This document shows, piece by piece, positions 1 through 5,263 of a DNA stretch of 6,528 bases. Positions within the stretch are counted from its first letter, which is position 1; the number at the start of each line of letters is the position of its first letter. The notes under the pieces are model-generated. The model was given only the letters and a program-made list of their open reading frames with translations, was not told the DNA's origin and searched no databases. Source of the stretch: Bryobacterales bacterium (GTDB lineage: Bacteria > Acidobacteriota > Terriglobia > Bryobacterales > Bryobacteraceae); the NCBI GenBank assembly GCA_025462985.1, contig JAOAPP010000780.1, forward strand, positions 1-6,528, written 5' to 3'. A program made the translations under genes and the position numbers.

Positions 1-331
1 GGTGAGTCGGCATTAAGAGAATCGGACTCTGTAGGTAAAGCGGAAGCAGACCCGTGCGGAACGAGGAAGCGACCCGAATCATCGGTCCAGCCCAGCTCCT
101 GTACGTTGATGAATCTTTTCTTGGCGCGCGGTTCGCTGTCTGTGAGACCCCTTGTTTCAGCTGGTCTCCGATCCGGCAATGGGAGGTACACATAGGTACC
201 GGGAAGTGGGTATGGCTCCGGCGAAAGTGATTGCGTGCACTGTCCCACTTTCCTCCCGCTTTCCCTTTGCGGAAAGCAAGGCGCAGTGCTCTCGCGAAAC
301 TGCATCCGTCGCACTGGTACAATCCTCGTCG
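1..331. other. Left-edge region without an assignable gene
   Basis: No recognisable gene lies here. On the minus strand one frame is open from an ATG at 303-305 to the window edge, at least 101 codons, and includes the stretch KRFINVQELGWTDDSGRFLV, which looks protein-like. The proximal half is Pro/Arg/Ser-rich, and I match it to no family. A GTG at 246-248 in the same frame is preceded by GGGAGG only three bases away, so a shorter start is also possible. Plus-strand frame 1 is likewise open from 1 to about 195, so openness alone means little in this composition. A divergently transcribed gene running off the left edge is possible but unproven. The region also carries the promoter of the downstream esterase. 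Confidence 0.3.
315..323 (+). promoter_or_regulatory. Extended -10 promoter element for the esterase
   Basis: TGGTACAAT reads as an extended -10 (TGn followed by TACAAT, one mismatch to TATAAT). No good -35 is visible about 17 bases upstream, which is typical when a TGn extension is present. The hexamer ends eight bases before the ATG at 332, so transcription would be expected to start at or within a base or two of the start codon. This points to a leaderless or nearly leaderless mRNA, in keeping with the absence of a Shine-Dalgarno sequence. The call is inference from sequence alone. Confidence 0.5.
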
Positions 332-1204
332 ATGCCGAAAGCCGTTTTCATTTTTGCGATCGGATTGCTCGCAGCACTTCCTGCTTTATCGCTCGAAGAA
401 AAAGATGTCGCGTACGGGAGCCGCGATGGAAAGGCGTTGCTCTTGGACCTACATGTCCCTGAGGGTCCGGGTCCGTTCCCCGCTGCCATTCTCATCCATG
501 GTGGCGGCTTCGACGGGGGAAGCAAAAGCACAAACGTGCGGCCTTTGTTTGAGCCGCTCGCAAACGCCGGGATCGCCTGGTTTAGTCTCGATTACCGACT
601 TGCTCCCACAGTGCAGTTTCCGCAAGCTCTTCGTGATATCGACGACGGAATTGTCTGGGTGAAAACAAACGCGTCCAAGTACCGCATCGATCCCTCCAGA
701 ATCGCCATTATCGGAGAGTCCGCCGGCGGCTTCTTTGTGAACTACATAGGAACTCATCAGGCCGCCAAGGTCCCGGTGGCCGCAGTCGTGGACTTTTATG
801 GACCTTCCGATTACGGCCAGTTGGCGCAACTGCGTAATGCTCATCCGGAGCGCTTTGACATGACCACCATCAATCGGCATGCGGCCAACGGAGGAGGCAT
901 TCGCTTCTTTGGCGTTCAGCAGCTTGATCAGTCAGGACTTGCCAAGCTGCACGGGCTCGCTCCTATCGTTGCCGTCCATAAGGGCATGCCACCGTTTCTC
1001 TGCATACACGGCACGAAGGATGATCAGGTCTCATACGAACAGTCGATCGCGTTTTGCGACGCCATTCGCCGTGTCGGGACGAATTGCGAGCTGATCACAA
1101 TCGAAGGCGGCGGCCACGGGATGTCACACTGGCGTGAACCGGACATGCAACATTGGAAGCCCGAAATGATTACATGGCTGAAGAAAACCCTTCAGATACA
1201 GTAG
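332..1204 (+). CDS. Exported alpha/beta-hydrolase esterase (acetyl-esterase/lipase, HSL-like)
   Basis: This is a 290-residue serine esterase, expected to hydrolyse short acyl esters or related substrates outside the cytoplasm. I chose the ATG at 332 because it begins a signal peptide: Lys3, then a hydrophobic stretch AVFIFAIGLLAALPALS ending near residue 20. The frame stays open up to 152, but those 60 residues have no signal-peptide or hydrolase character. Visible motifs are the oxyanion-hole HGGG at 56-59, the nucleophile elbow GESAG at 128-132 with Ser130, a probable catalytic Asp230 in HGTKDDQV, and His262 in GGGHGM. The triad is therefore complete, and the length is normal for an HSL/BD-FAE-type esterase. 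SLDYRLAP near 85-92 is also typical of these enzymes. The true substrate cannot be read from the sequence. A stand-alone gene is likely, since what follows is a decayed SDR. Confidence 0.9.
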   Translation: MPKAVFIFAIGLLAALPALSLEEKDVAYGSRDGKALLLDLHVPEGPGPFPAAILIHGGGFDGGSKSTNVRPLFEPLANAGIAWFSLDYRLAPTVQFPQALRDIDDGIVWVKTNASKYRIDPSRIAIIGESAGGFFVNYIGTHQAAKVPVAAVVDFYGPSDYGQLAQLRNAHPERFDMTTINRHAANGGGIRFFGVQQLDQSGLAKLHGLAPIVAVHKGMPPFLCIHGTKDDQVSYEQSIAFCDAIRRVGTNCELITIEGGGHGMSHWREPDMQHWKPEMITWLKKTLQIQ

Positions 1205-1249
1205 ACTTCCTTCTGCTCGTCCGCAGAGCGAACAAACAGCCCTGGACGA

Positions 1250-1681
1250 ATGTCGCTCTCCCGCAGCGGTCATATTCTCAACTTTCCGTCCATCGGCGGC
1301 CTGGTGAGTTTTGCCGCGACCGGGTAACTGGCTCCACCTGGCATCAAAGTGCTGATCGTTGAGCCGGGTCCCCTCCGCACGGATTGGGCAAAACGTTCCC
1401 TGCTAGAGTCCAAGACCATCATCGAAGATTGCGACTCCACTGCTGGCGAGCGTCGACGACAAAGCCACGCGCGGAGCGGAACGCAGCAGGGCGATCCAGT
1501 GCGCGCGGGAGAAGCGATCCTCCAATCTGACACTTCAGAGAATCCGCCCCTGCGCCTTGTGCTCGGCAAAATAGCGCTTGAGTTGACGCACAAGAAGCTC
1601 GAAGCTGTGAAGAAGGATCTCGGTTCCTGGCGTGAGATCTCACTGAGTGCCGATTATCCAGAGTTTCAAGACGTAAAGTGA
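1250..1681 (+). pseudogene. Decayed short-chain dehydrogenase/reductase (SDR), 3' half only
   Basis: The translation of 1262-1324 gives RSGHILNFPSIGGLVSFAAT followed by Gly, the classical SDR strand with the catalytic-Ser region (here Pro-Ser-Ile in place of the usual S-S-I). A TAA follows at 1325-1327. The same frame then resumes with PPGIKVLIVEPGPLRTDW, the SDR segment that normally lies some 25-30 residues further on, and continues to a natural-looking C-terminus ending at TGA 1679-1681. The missing block is the one that carries the catalytic YxxxK. The N-terminal Rossmann half with its glycine-rich NAD(P) motif is also absent: only about 45 bases separate the esterase stop from the first SDR-like residues. 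The TAA is plausibly a scar created when a GGGTA end was joined to the downstream sequence. A GTG at 1349 could start a 110-residue fragment, but it would lack both cofactor and catalytic sites. The exact left edge of homology is uncertain. Confidence 0.8.
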
Positions 1682-1720
1682 CACGGACCAGCACGTGGCC
1701 AGGATGAAACGGACGTACCC

Positions 1721-2380
1721 CTAATGGCCTGCCGTGCCGGATGTCGCTTTGATTGCCATGCTCACGGTCGGGGAATCTATCAACACGGTGTCGCCGAGGA
1801 ATTCCAGCGTTAGCAGTGCGCGATCAGCCGCTTCCCGATGTCCAGCTCCACAGGCATCACGGACAACGATAGGCACCAACCCGAGATCCGCCCCATGGCG
1901 ACAGGTGATATCGATCCCAATCTCCATAGCCACTCCTACGATAAGAAAGGACTGGATCCCGCAGTCTCGCATCGCCATAGCGAGCGGAGTCCCTTCGAAC
2001 GCGGACATCGTGAGTTTGTCAAATACCGCTTCACTGGGCAAGGGCGGCAGTTCTGGCACGATCTGAAAGGCCGGGCTATCGCGCAGAAACCATGGCTGCA
2101 CTTTCTCGGGATCATTGACGCGTTGCCATGACATTGCCTGGCGAAATTGAAATGAGCCCATCAACTGTTTCGGCAAAGAAAGGTGCCTGGTGTAAAAGAC
2201 GCGCATCCCCGCTGTGCGCGAAAGATTGAGCACTTGCTTTACCTTGTCGGTGATTGCGGCACCATCTTTGATTTGTTGAACGATACCCGCTTGCATATCG
2301 TACACGATCAGTGCACAACGGTTCGGGTTTACCAGCTCTTGAATGCTTTCCAGGATTTCTACTCCGAAGGCAGTTTTCAT
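1721..2380 (-). CDS. Isochorismatase-superfamily hydrolase-like protein lacking the usual catalytic Cys
   Basis: A 219-residue cytoplasmic protein of the isochorismatase/cysteine-hydrolase fold, normal in length. Family landmarks in order: LIVYDMQ at 24-30 with Asp28 at the triad Asp position; TRHLSLP at 64-70; FDKLTMSAFEGT at 120-131 with Lys122 at the triad Lys position; and VGVAMEIGIDIT at 148-159, where the conserved cis-peptide region precedes the nucleophile. In typical members the last motif reads GVxTExCV; here the Cys position is Gly155. A Cys occurs five residues later (Cys160), not in register. From memory, related proteins with GVALEIGIEPT exist, so this is probably a subfamily trait and not damage. 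The ATG at 2378-2380 is supported by a strong ribosome-binding site. The substrate is unknown: isochorismate, nicotinamide-like amides and N-carbamoyl compounds are family possibilities only. The gene converges on the SDR remnant and begins 61 bases from the IS end. Confidence 0.87.
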   Translation of the reverse strand: MKTAFGVEILESIQELVNPNRCALIVYDMQAGIVQQIKDGAAITDKVKQVLNLSRTAGMRVFYTRHLSLPKQLMGSFQFRQAMSWQRVNDPEKVQPWFLRDSPAFQIVPELPPLPSEAVFDKLTMSAFEGTPLAMAMRDCGIQSFLIVGVAMEIGIDITCRHGADLGLVPIVVRDACGAGHREAADRALLTLEFLGDTVLIDSPTVSMAIKATSGTAGH

Positions 2381-2387
2381 ATTGGTT

Positions 2388-2395
2388 CTCTCTCC
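2388..2395 (-). promoter_or_regulatory. Shine-Dalgarno site of the isochorismatase-like gene
   Basis: On the minus strand GGAGAGAG lies seven bases before the ATG at 2378-2380. It is the only strong, correctly spaced ribosome-binding site in the window and fixes the start of this gene. It contrasts with the plus-strand genes, which lack a well-placed one. Confidence 0.75.
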
Positions 2396-2441
2396 GTGTC
2401 GACCAACAGCCGTAGGTTCTGCTCTCTAGCAGTTTCTCCTA

Positions 2442-2461
2442 TTTGAGTTCCGTGTAATATA
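2442..2461 (+). repeat. Left terminal inverted repeat of the IS
   Basis: Begins TTTGAGTTCC directly after the flanking TA. Compared with the reverse complement of 3440-3459, 15 of 20 bases match, including an uninterrupted inner TAATATA. The similarity extends outward through CTA (2439-2441). Confidence 0.75.
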
Positions 2462-2497
2462 GGGGAACCAAATGGAGCTGGGCGGGTTCTTATAGAT

Positions 2498-3433
2498 ATG
2501 GGAAATCCACGTGGTGTGGCTCGCGACTTTGATGCGCTGGAAGCTCGTCGTATGAACGCATTGGGGTTGATGCGCGATGGCCTGAACAACAGTCAGATTG
2601 GCCGCGCATTGGAGGTCGCGAATCAGACCGTGAGCCGCTGGCGCAAAGAGTATAGGGAAGGGGGCAAGAAGGCGCTGGCGCAAGCGGGCCGTGCCGGACG
2701 CAAGCCACGGCTCGACAGCAAACAAACGAAGGCGCTGACGAGCAGACTGCTGGCGGGTCCCGAACAACTCGGCTACGAAACCCCACTTTGGACCTGTGAG
2801 CGGGTAGCCGATCTGATTGCTCAGGACTTCGGCATTCACTACCATCCCGGCCACGTTTGGCGTATTTTGCGTGGCTTAGGGTGGAGCCCGCAACGTCCCG
2901 TTGGCCGGGCGCTGGAACGCAATGAGAAAGCGATCCGGGAATGGAAACGCGTCACTTGGCCCAAGGCTAAAAAAAGCTCAAAGCGAAGGCCGAACCATTG
3001 TCTTCCTTGACGAAAGCGGATTGACCCAGAAACCGCACCGCTGCCACACCTGGGCGCCGCGCGGTCAAACGCCGATCCTGTTTCATCACTTCAACTGGAA
3101 GAGCTTGTCGCTGATTGCCGGTCTCAGCCGATGGAATCTGCATTTCGAACTGTTTGCCGAAACGGTTAAGAGTCCGCGCACCGCAGCCGCTTCCTGAAGG
3201 ATTTCTTGGCCGGCCTGGACGGAAGAATCCATACGCTTGCCCTGCCAGCCTATGCGCCGGAACTCAATCCTGTTGAATACATCTGGGCGCATCTGAAGCA
3301 GCACGAGTTGCCCAATGTCTGTGCCTAAGATCTGTGGAGCCTTGGCGATATGGCACGCAACCGGCTTAAGCGCATCCGCCGCAGAAAGCCCCTCCTGATT
3401 GCCTGCTGCAAGTAGTCCTCGCTCAGCTTTTGA
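2498..3433 (+). pseudogene. IS630-family transposase, frameshifted and internally deleted
   Basis: The protein is recognisable in three pieces. Piece 1 (2498 to about 2970) is the DNA-binding part, starting MGNPRGVARDFDALE, with a helix-turn-helix near residues 27-50 (LNNSQIGRALEVANQTVSRW) and the motif YHPGHVWRILRGLGWSPQRP. Piece 2, in the +1 frame (about 2976-3173), carries the first catalytic Asp in IVFLDESG and the motif CHTWAPRGQTP. Piece 3, back in the first frame (about 3176 onward), reads HRSRFLKDFL, then LPAYAPELNPVEYIWAHLKQHELPN with the catalytic Glu. The frame changes at a run of seven A (2969-2975), where six would keep it open. Between pieces 2 and 3 about 25 residues are missing, including the second catalytic Asp of the usual 'VIWDG' segment. 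TAA at 3326-3328 and TAG at 3413-3415 sit where Gln is expected. The ancestral stop is probably TGA 3431-3433. Confidence 0.9.
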
Positions 3434-3439
3434 CTACGC

Positions 3440-3459
3440 TATATTATGCGAACCTTAAA
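3440..3459 (-). repeat. Right terminal inverted repeat of the IS
   Basis: Its reverse complement begins TTTAAGGTTCG and matches the left repeat at 15 of 20 positions. It is followed by TA at 3460-3461, mirroring the TA at 2440-2441. It starts six bases after the presumed ancestral transposase stop codon, a normal position for an IS630 right end. Confidence 0.75.
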
Positions 3460-3471
3460 TAGAAGTTTATG

Positions 3472-3533
3472 CTCAGGTCGCACATTGGCCGGCCCGTGAG
3501 TGGCCGGCAGGCGTTTGATACTGTTCGCCTGAG
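3472..3533 (+). promoter_or_regulatory. Nested inverted repeats (possible terminator or folded leader)
   Basis: Three complementary pairs lie within 62 bases. The inner hairpin GCCGGCC / GGCCGGC (3488-3494 with 3502-3508) is a perfect 7-bp G+C stem with a 7-base loop. The outer pair CTCAGG / CCTGAG (3472-3477 with 3528-3533) extends by two further pairs if one T is bulged, enclosing the inner hairpin. A competing pair CAGGCG / CGCCTG (3508-3513 with 3526-3531) uses the same right arm. There is no U-tract after the strong hairpin, so a standard intrinsic terminator is not supported. The block lies between the IS and the lipoprotein gene and ends 36 bases before that start codon. Confidence 0.4.
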
Positions 3534-3569
3534 ATGACCGTGGAAAGAATGACGATACTCTGACGGAGT

Positions 3570-5237
3570 ATGCGAATCCGCATTCGCCCGGTTGCTTTCA
3601 TCTCGTCGTTCGTACTAACGGGTGTGTTGTCTAGTCTTGGCTGCGGAGGTTCTTCCTCCTCGCAAGTCCAAATGGCGCCAGCCGTTCCTCGTGTCCCTGC
3701 TCCTCAAGCGAGTCACACGAACGTGCTAACGTATCACAACGATGTCGCGCGGACTGGCCAGAATCTGACCGAAACAACACTGACTCATGCCAACGTGAAC
3801 TCCGCCTCGTTCGGGAAACTCTTCTCCGTTCCTCTTGATGGAAAGGTGGACGCACAACCGTTGTACGTCTCATCACTGGTGATGGGTGATGGGAGCGCAC
3901 ATTCCGTAATCTACGCCACAACTGAACACGGTTCGGTTTTTGCAATCGATGCGAATGGCGGGGCGATACTGTGGCAGACGACTTTATTGGGTTCAGGAGA
4001 GACTCCCTCCGACGATAGAGGTTGCGGGCAAGTCTCTCCCGAAATCGGCATCACTGCTACTCCGGTTCTTGACCTCACGGCGGGTCCACACGGGGCCATT
4101 TACCTGGTAGCCATGAGCAAGGATGGGAGCAGCAACTATCACCATCGTTTCCATGCGCTCGACCTCACAACCGGGCAAGAAGATTTCGGTGGTCCCACCG
4201 AAGTCACGGCAACGTACCCCGGTAACGGGGACAACAGCAGTAACGGACAGGTCGTATTTGACCCGAAGCAGTACAAGAGCCGTCCGGGCCTGCTTCTGCT
4301 CAATGGGATTGTGTACGTGGGCTGGGGCTCACACTGCGATTTCCGTCCATACACCGGCTGGTTGATGGGTTACGACCGCCTGACTCTAAAGCAGGTCAGC
4401 GTGTTCAACTTGGCCCCGGGCGGGAATGCAGGTGCGCTTTGGAATTCAGGTGGAGGGATCGCGGCCGATTCGGTGACCGGCCGAATCTTTGTTGCAGTCT
4501 CGAATGGCACGTTTGATACGGCGCTGGACGCCCAGGGCTTTCCGATGGCCGGCGATTTCGGTAATGCATTTGTAAAGCTGAATACTGCTAACGGTCGTTT
4601 GATTCCGGAAGACTATTGGACTATGAGCAATACCGGCAGCGAGTCCGACCACGACGAAGACCTGGGATCGGGCGGCGTGCTGCTGCTTCCGGATTTGAAG
4701 AACGCCGCAGGGCAAGTGGTTCAGCTTGGAACAGGAGCCGGGAAGGATGGGCGGCTTTACGTGTTCAATCGAGCGAACATGGGAACGTTCAACCCACAAA
4801 ACAATAGTGGCGTATACCAGGATCTTACGGGTGTCTTGGGGGGCGCCGTCTTTGCATCTCCAGCGTGGTTCAACGGGACCGTGTATTATGGCGCGGTCGG
4901 GGACCGTATTCGCGCGTTCAACATGGACGCAGCTGTTCTGCAATCCGGGCCGGCATCGATGACCGACACCTTTTTCGAATATCCGGGGGCCACACCAGCA
5001 GTTTCAGCGAACGGGACCGTTGACCCGATCGTGTGGGCGGTGGAGAATGCCAATCCGGCTGTTCTTCACGCCTACGATGCCACCAATCTTGCCACCGAGC
5101 TCTACAACAGCGGACAAGCGAATTCCGGCCGCGATTCGTTCGGCCCGGGCAACAAGTACATCACGCCGACTATTGCGGACGCGCGAGTCATTGTCGGCAC
5201 AACCAACAGCATTGCGGTCTTCGGCCTGCTCAAATAG
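3570..5237 (+). CDS. Putative lipoprotein with PQQ-like beta-propeller repeats
   Basis: A 555-residue exported protein. The N-terminus has arginines at 2, 4 and 6, a hydrophobic core (VAFISSFVLTGVLSSLG), then Cys25 followed by GGSSSS. This fits a lipoprotein signal, although SLGC is a weak lipobox because Ser is at -3. Propeller-like repeats are visible: SVFAIDANGGAILWQTTL near 122-139, which is the PQQ-repeat pattern of a blade strand followed by ALDAxTGxxLW, plus weaker ones at HRFHALDLTTGQ (192-203), GRLYVFNRAN (394-403) and DRIRAFNMDAA (445-455). GCGQVSPEIGITATPV (151-166) and RPGLLLLNGIVYVGWGSHCD (238-257) are segments I associate with an Acidobacteriota-style family. No dehydrogenase calcium or quinone site is evident, so a structural or binding propeller is as likely as an enzyme. 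GGAG lies only one base before the ATG, too close for a normal ribosome-binding site. No later start keeps the signal peptide. Confidence 0.8.
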   Translation: MRIRIRPVAFISSFVLTGVLSSLGCGGSSSSQVQMAPAVPRVPAPQASHTNVLTYHNDVARTGQNLTETTLTHANVNSASFGKLFSVPLDGKVDAQPLYVSSLVMGDGSAHSVIYATTEHGSVFAIDANGGAILWQTTLLGSGETPSDDRGCGQVSPEIGITATPVLDLTAGPHGAIYLVAMSKDGSSNYHHRFHALDLTTGQEDFGGPTEVTATYPGNGDNSSNGQVVFDPKQYKSRPGLLLLNGIVYVGWGSHCDFRPYTGWLMGYDRLTLKQVSVFNLAPGGNAGALWNSGGGIAADSVTGRIFVAVSNGTFDTALDAQGFPMAGDFGNAFVKLNTANGRLIPEDYWTMSNTGSESDHDEDLGSGGVLLLPDLKNAAGQVVQLGTGAGKDGRLYVFNRANMGTFNPQNNSGVYQDLTGVLGGAVFASPAWFNGTVYYGAVGDRIRAFNMDAAVLQSGPASMTDTFFEYPGATPAVSANGTVDPIVWAVENANPAVLHAYDATNLATELYNSGQANSGRDSFGPGNKYITPTIADARVIVGTTNSIAVFGLLK

Positions 5238-5263
5238 CTGCTAAGCCGGTCCAATATCTTAGT

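Larger units (their letters stand above)
2442..3459 (+). mobile_element. IS630-family insertion sequence, inactive remnant
   Basis: The element is about 1.02 kb. It is bounded by imperfect inverted repeats at 2442-2461 and 3440-3459 and flanked on both sides by TA (2440-2441 and 3460-3461), the target dinucleotide duplicated by the IS630/Tc1/mariner group. It contains one transposase gene filling nearly its whole length, which is the standard IS630 organisation. The transposase is broken by a frameshift, an internal deletion and stops, so the copy cannot move on its own, although its ends might still be recognised by a related transposase elsewhere. Restoring roughly 75 deleted bases would give about 1.09 kb, a normal size for the family. 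It sits between the isochorismatase-like gene and the propeller lipoprotein and interrupts no recognisable reading frame. Confidence 0.82.

Noticed and set aside
152..331. In-frame extension of the esterase to an ATG at 152
   Set aside because: The extra 60 residues carry no domain or signal, whereas the ATG at 332 starts a clear signal peptide and is preceded by an extended -10 element.
449..880. Minus-strand open frame of 143 codons
   Set aside because: It is antisense to the esterase core, whose catalytic motifs are all in the plus frame. The translation resembles no family.
1734..2131. Plus-strand open frames opposite the isochorismatase-like gene
   Set aside because: They are shadows of a well-supported minus-strand gene with a ribosome-binding site and conserved motifs. 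Their translations are Ser/Arg/Pro-rich and lack domains.
2426..2854. Minus-strand frames across the IS left part
   Set aside because: They are antisense to the recognisable transposase N-terminus, with no motifs of their own.
2498..3433. Transposase made by programmed frameshifting
   Set aside because: A +1 change (or loss of one A) would be needed rather than the usual -1, and the downstream part also has a deletion and stops, so decay explains it better.
3488..3508. Intrinsic terminator
   Set aside because: The G+C hairpin is strong, but it is followed by AGGCGTTTG and not by a T-run, and no intact plus-strand gene ends just before it.
4446..4943. Minus-strand frame of 165 codons inside the lipoprotein gene
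   Set aside because: The plus frame encodes continuous propeller-like sequence here. The antisense frame has no recognisable content.
5033..5263. Upstream extension of the reductase
   Set aside because: It overlaps the lipoprotein gene in another frame and gives a Cys/His/Arg-rich stretch. The Rossmann strand MKKALVAG starts naturally at 5264.
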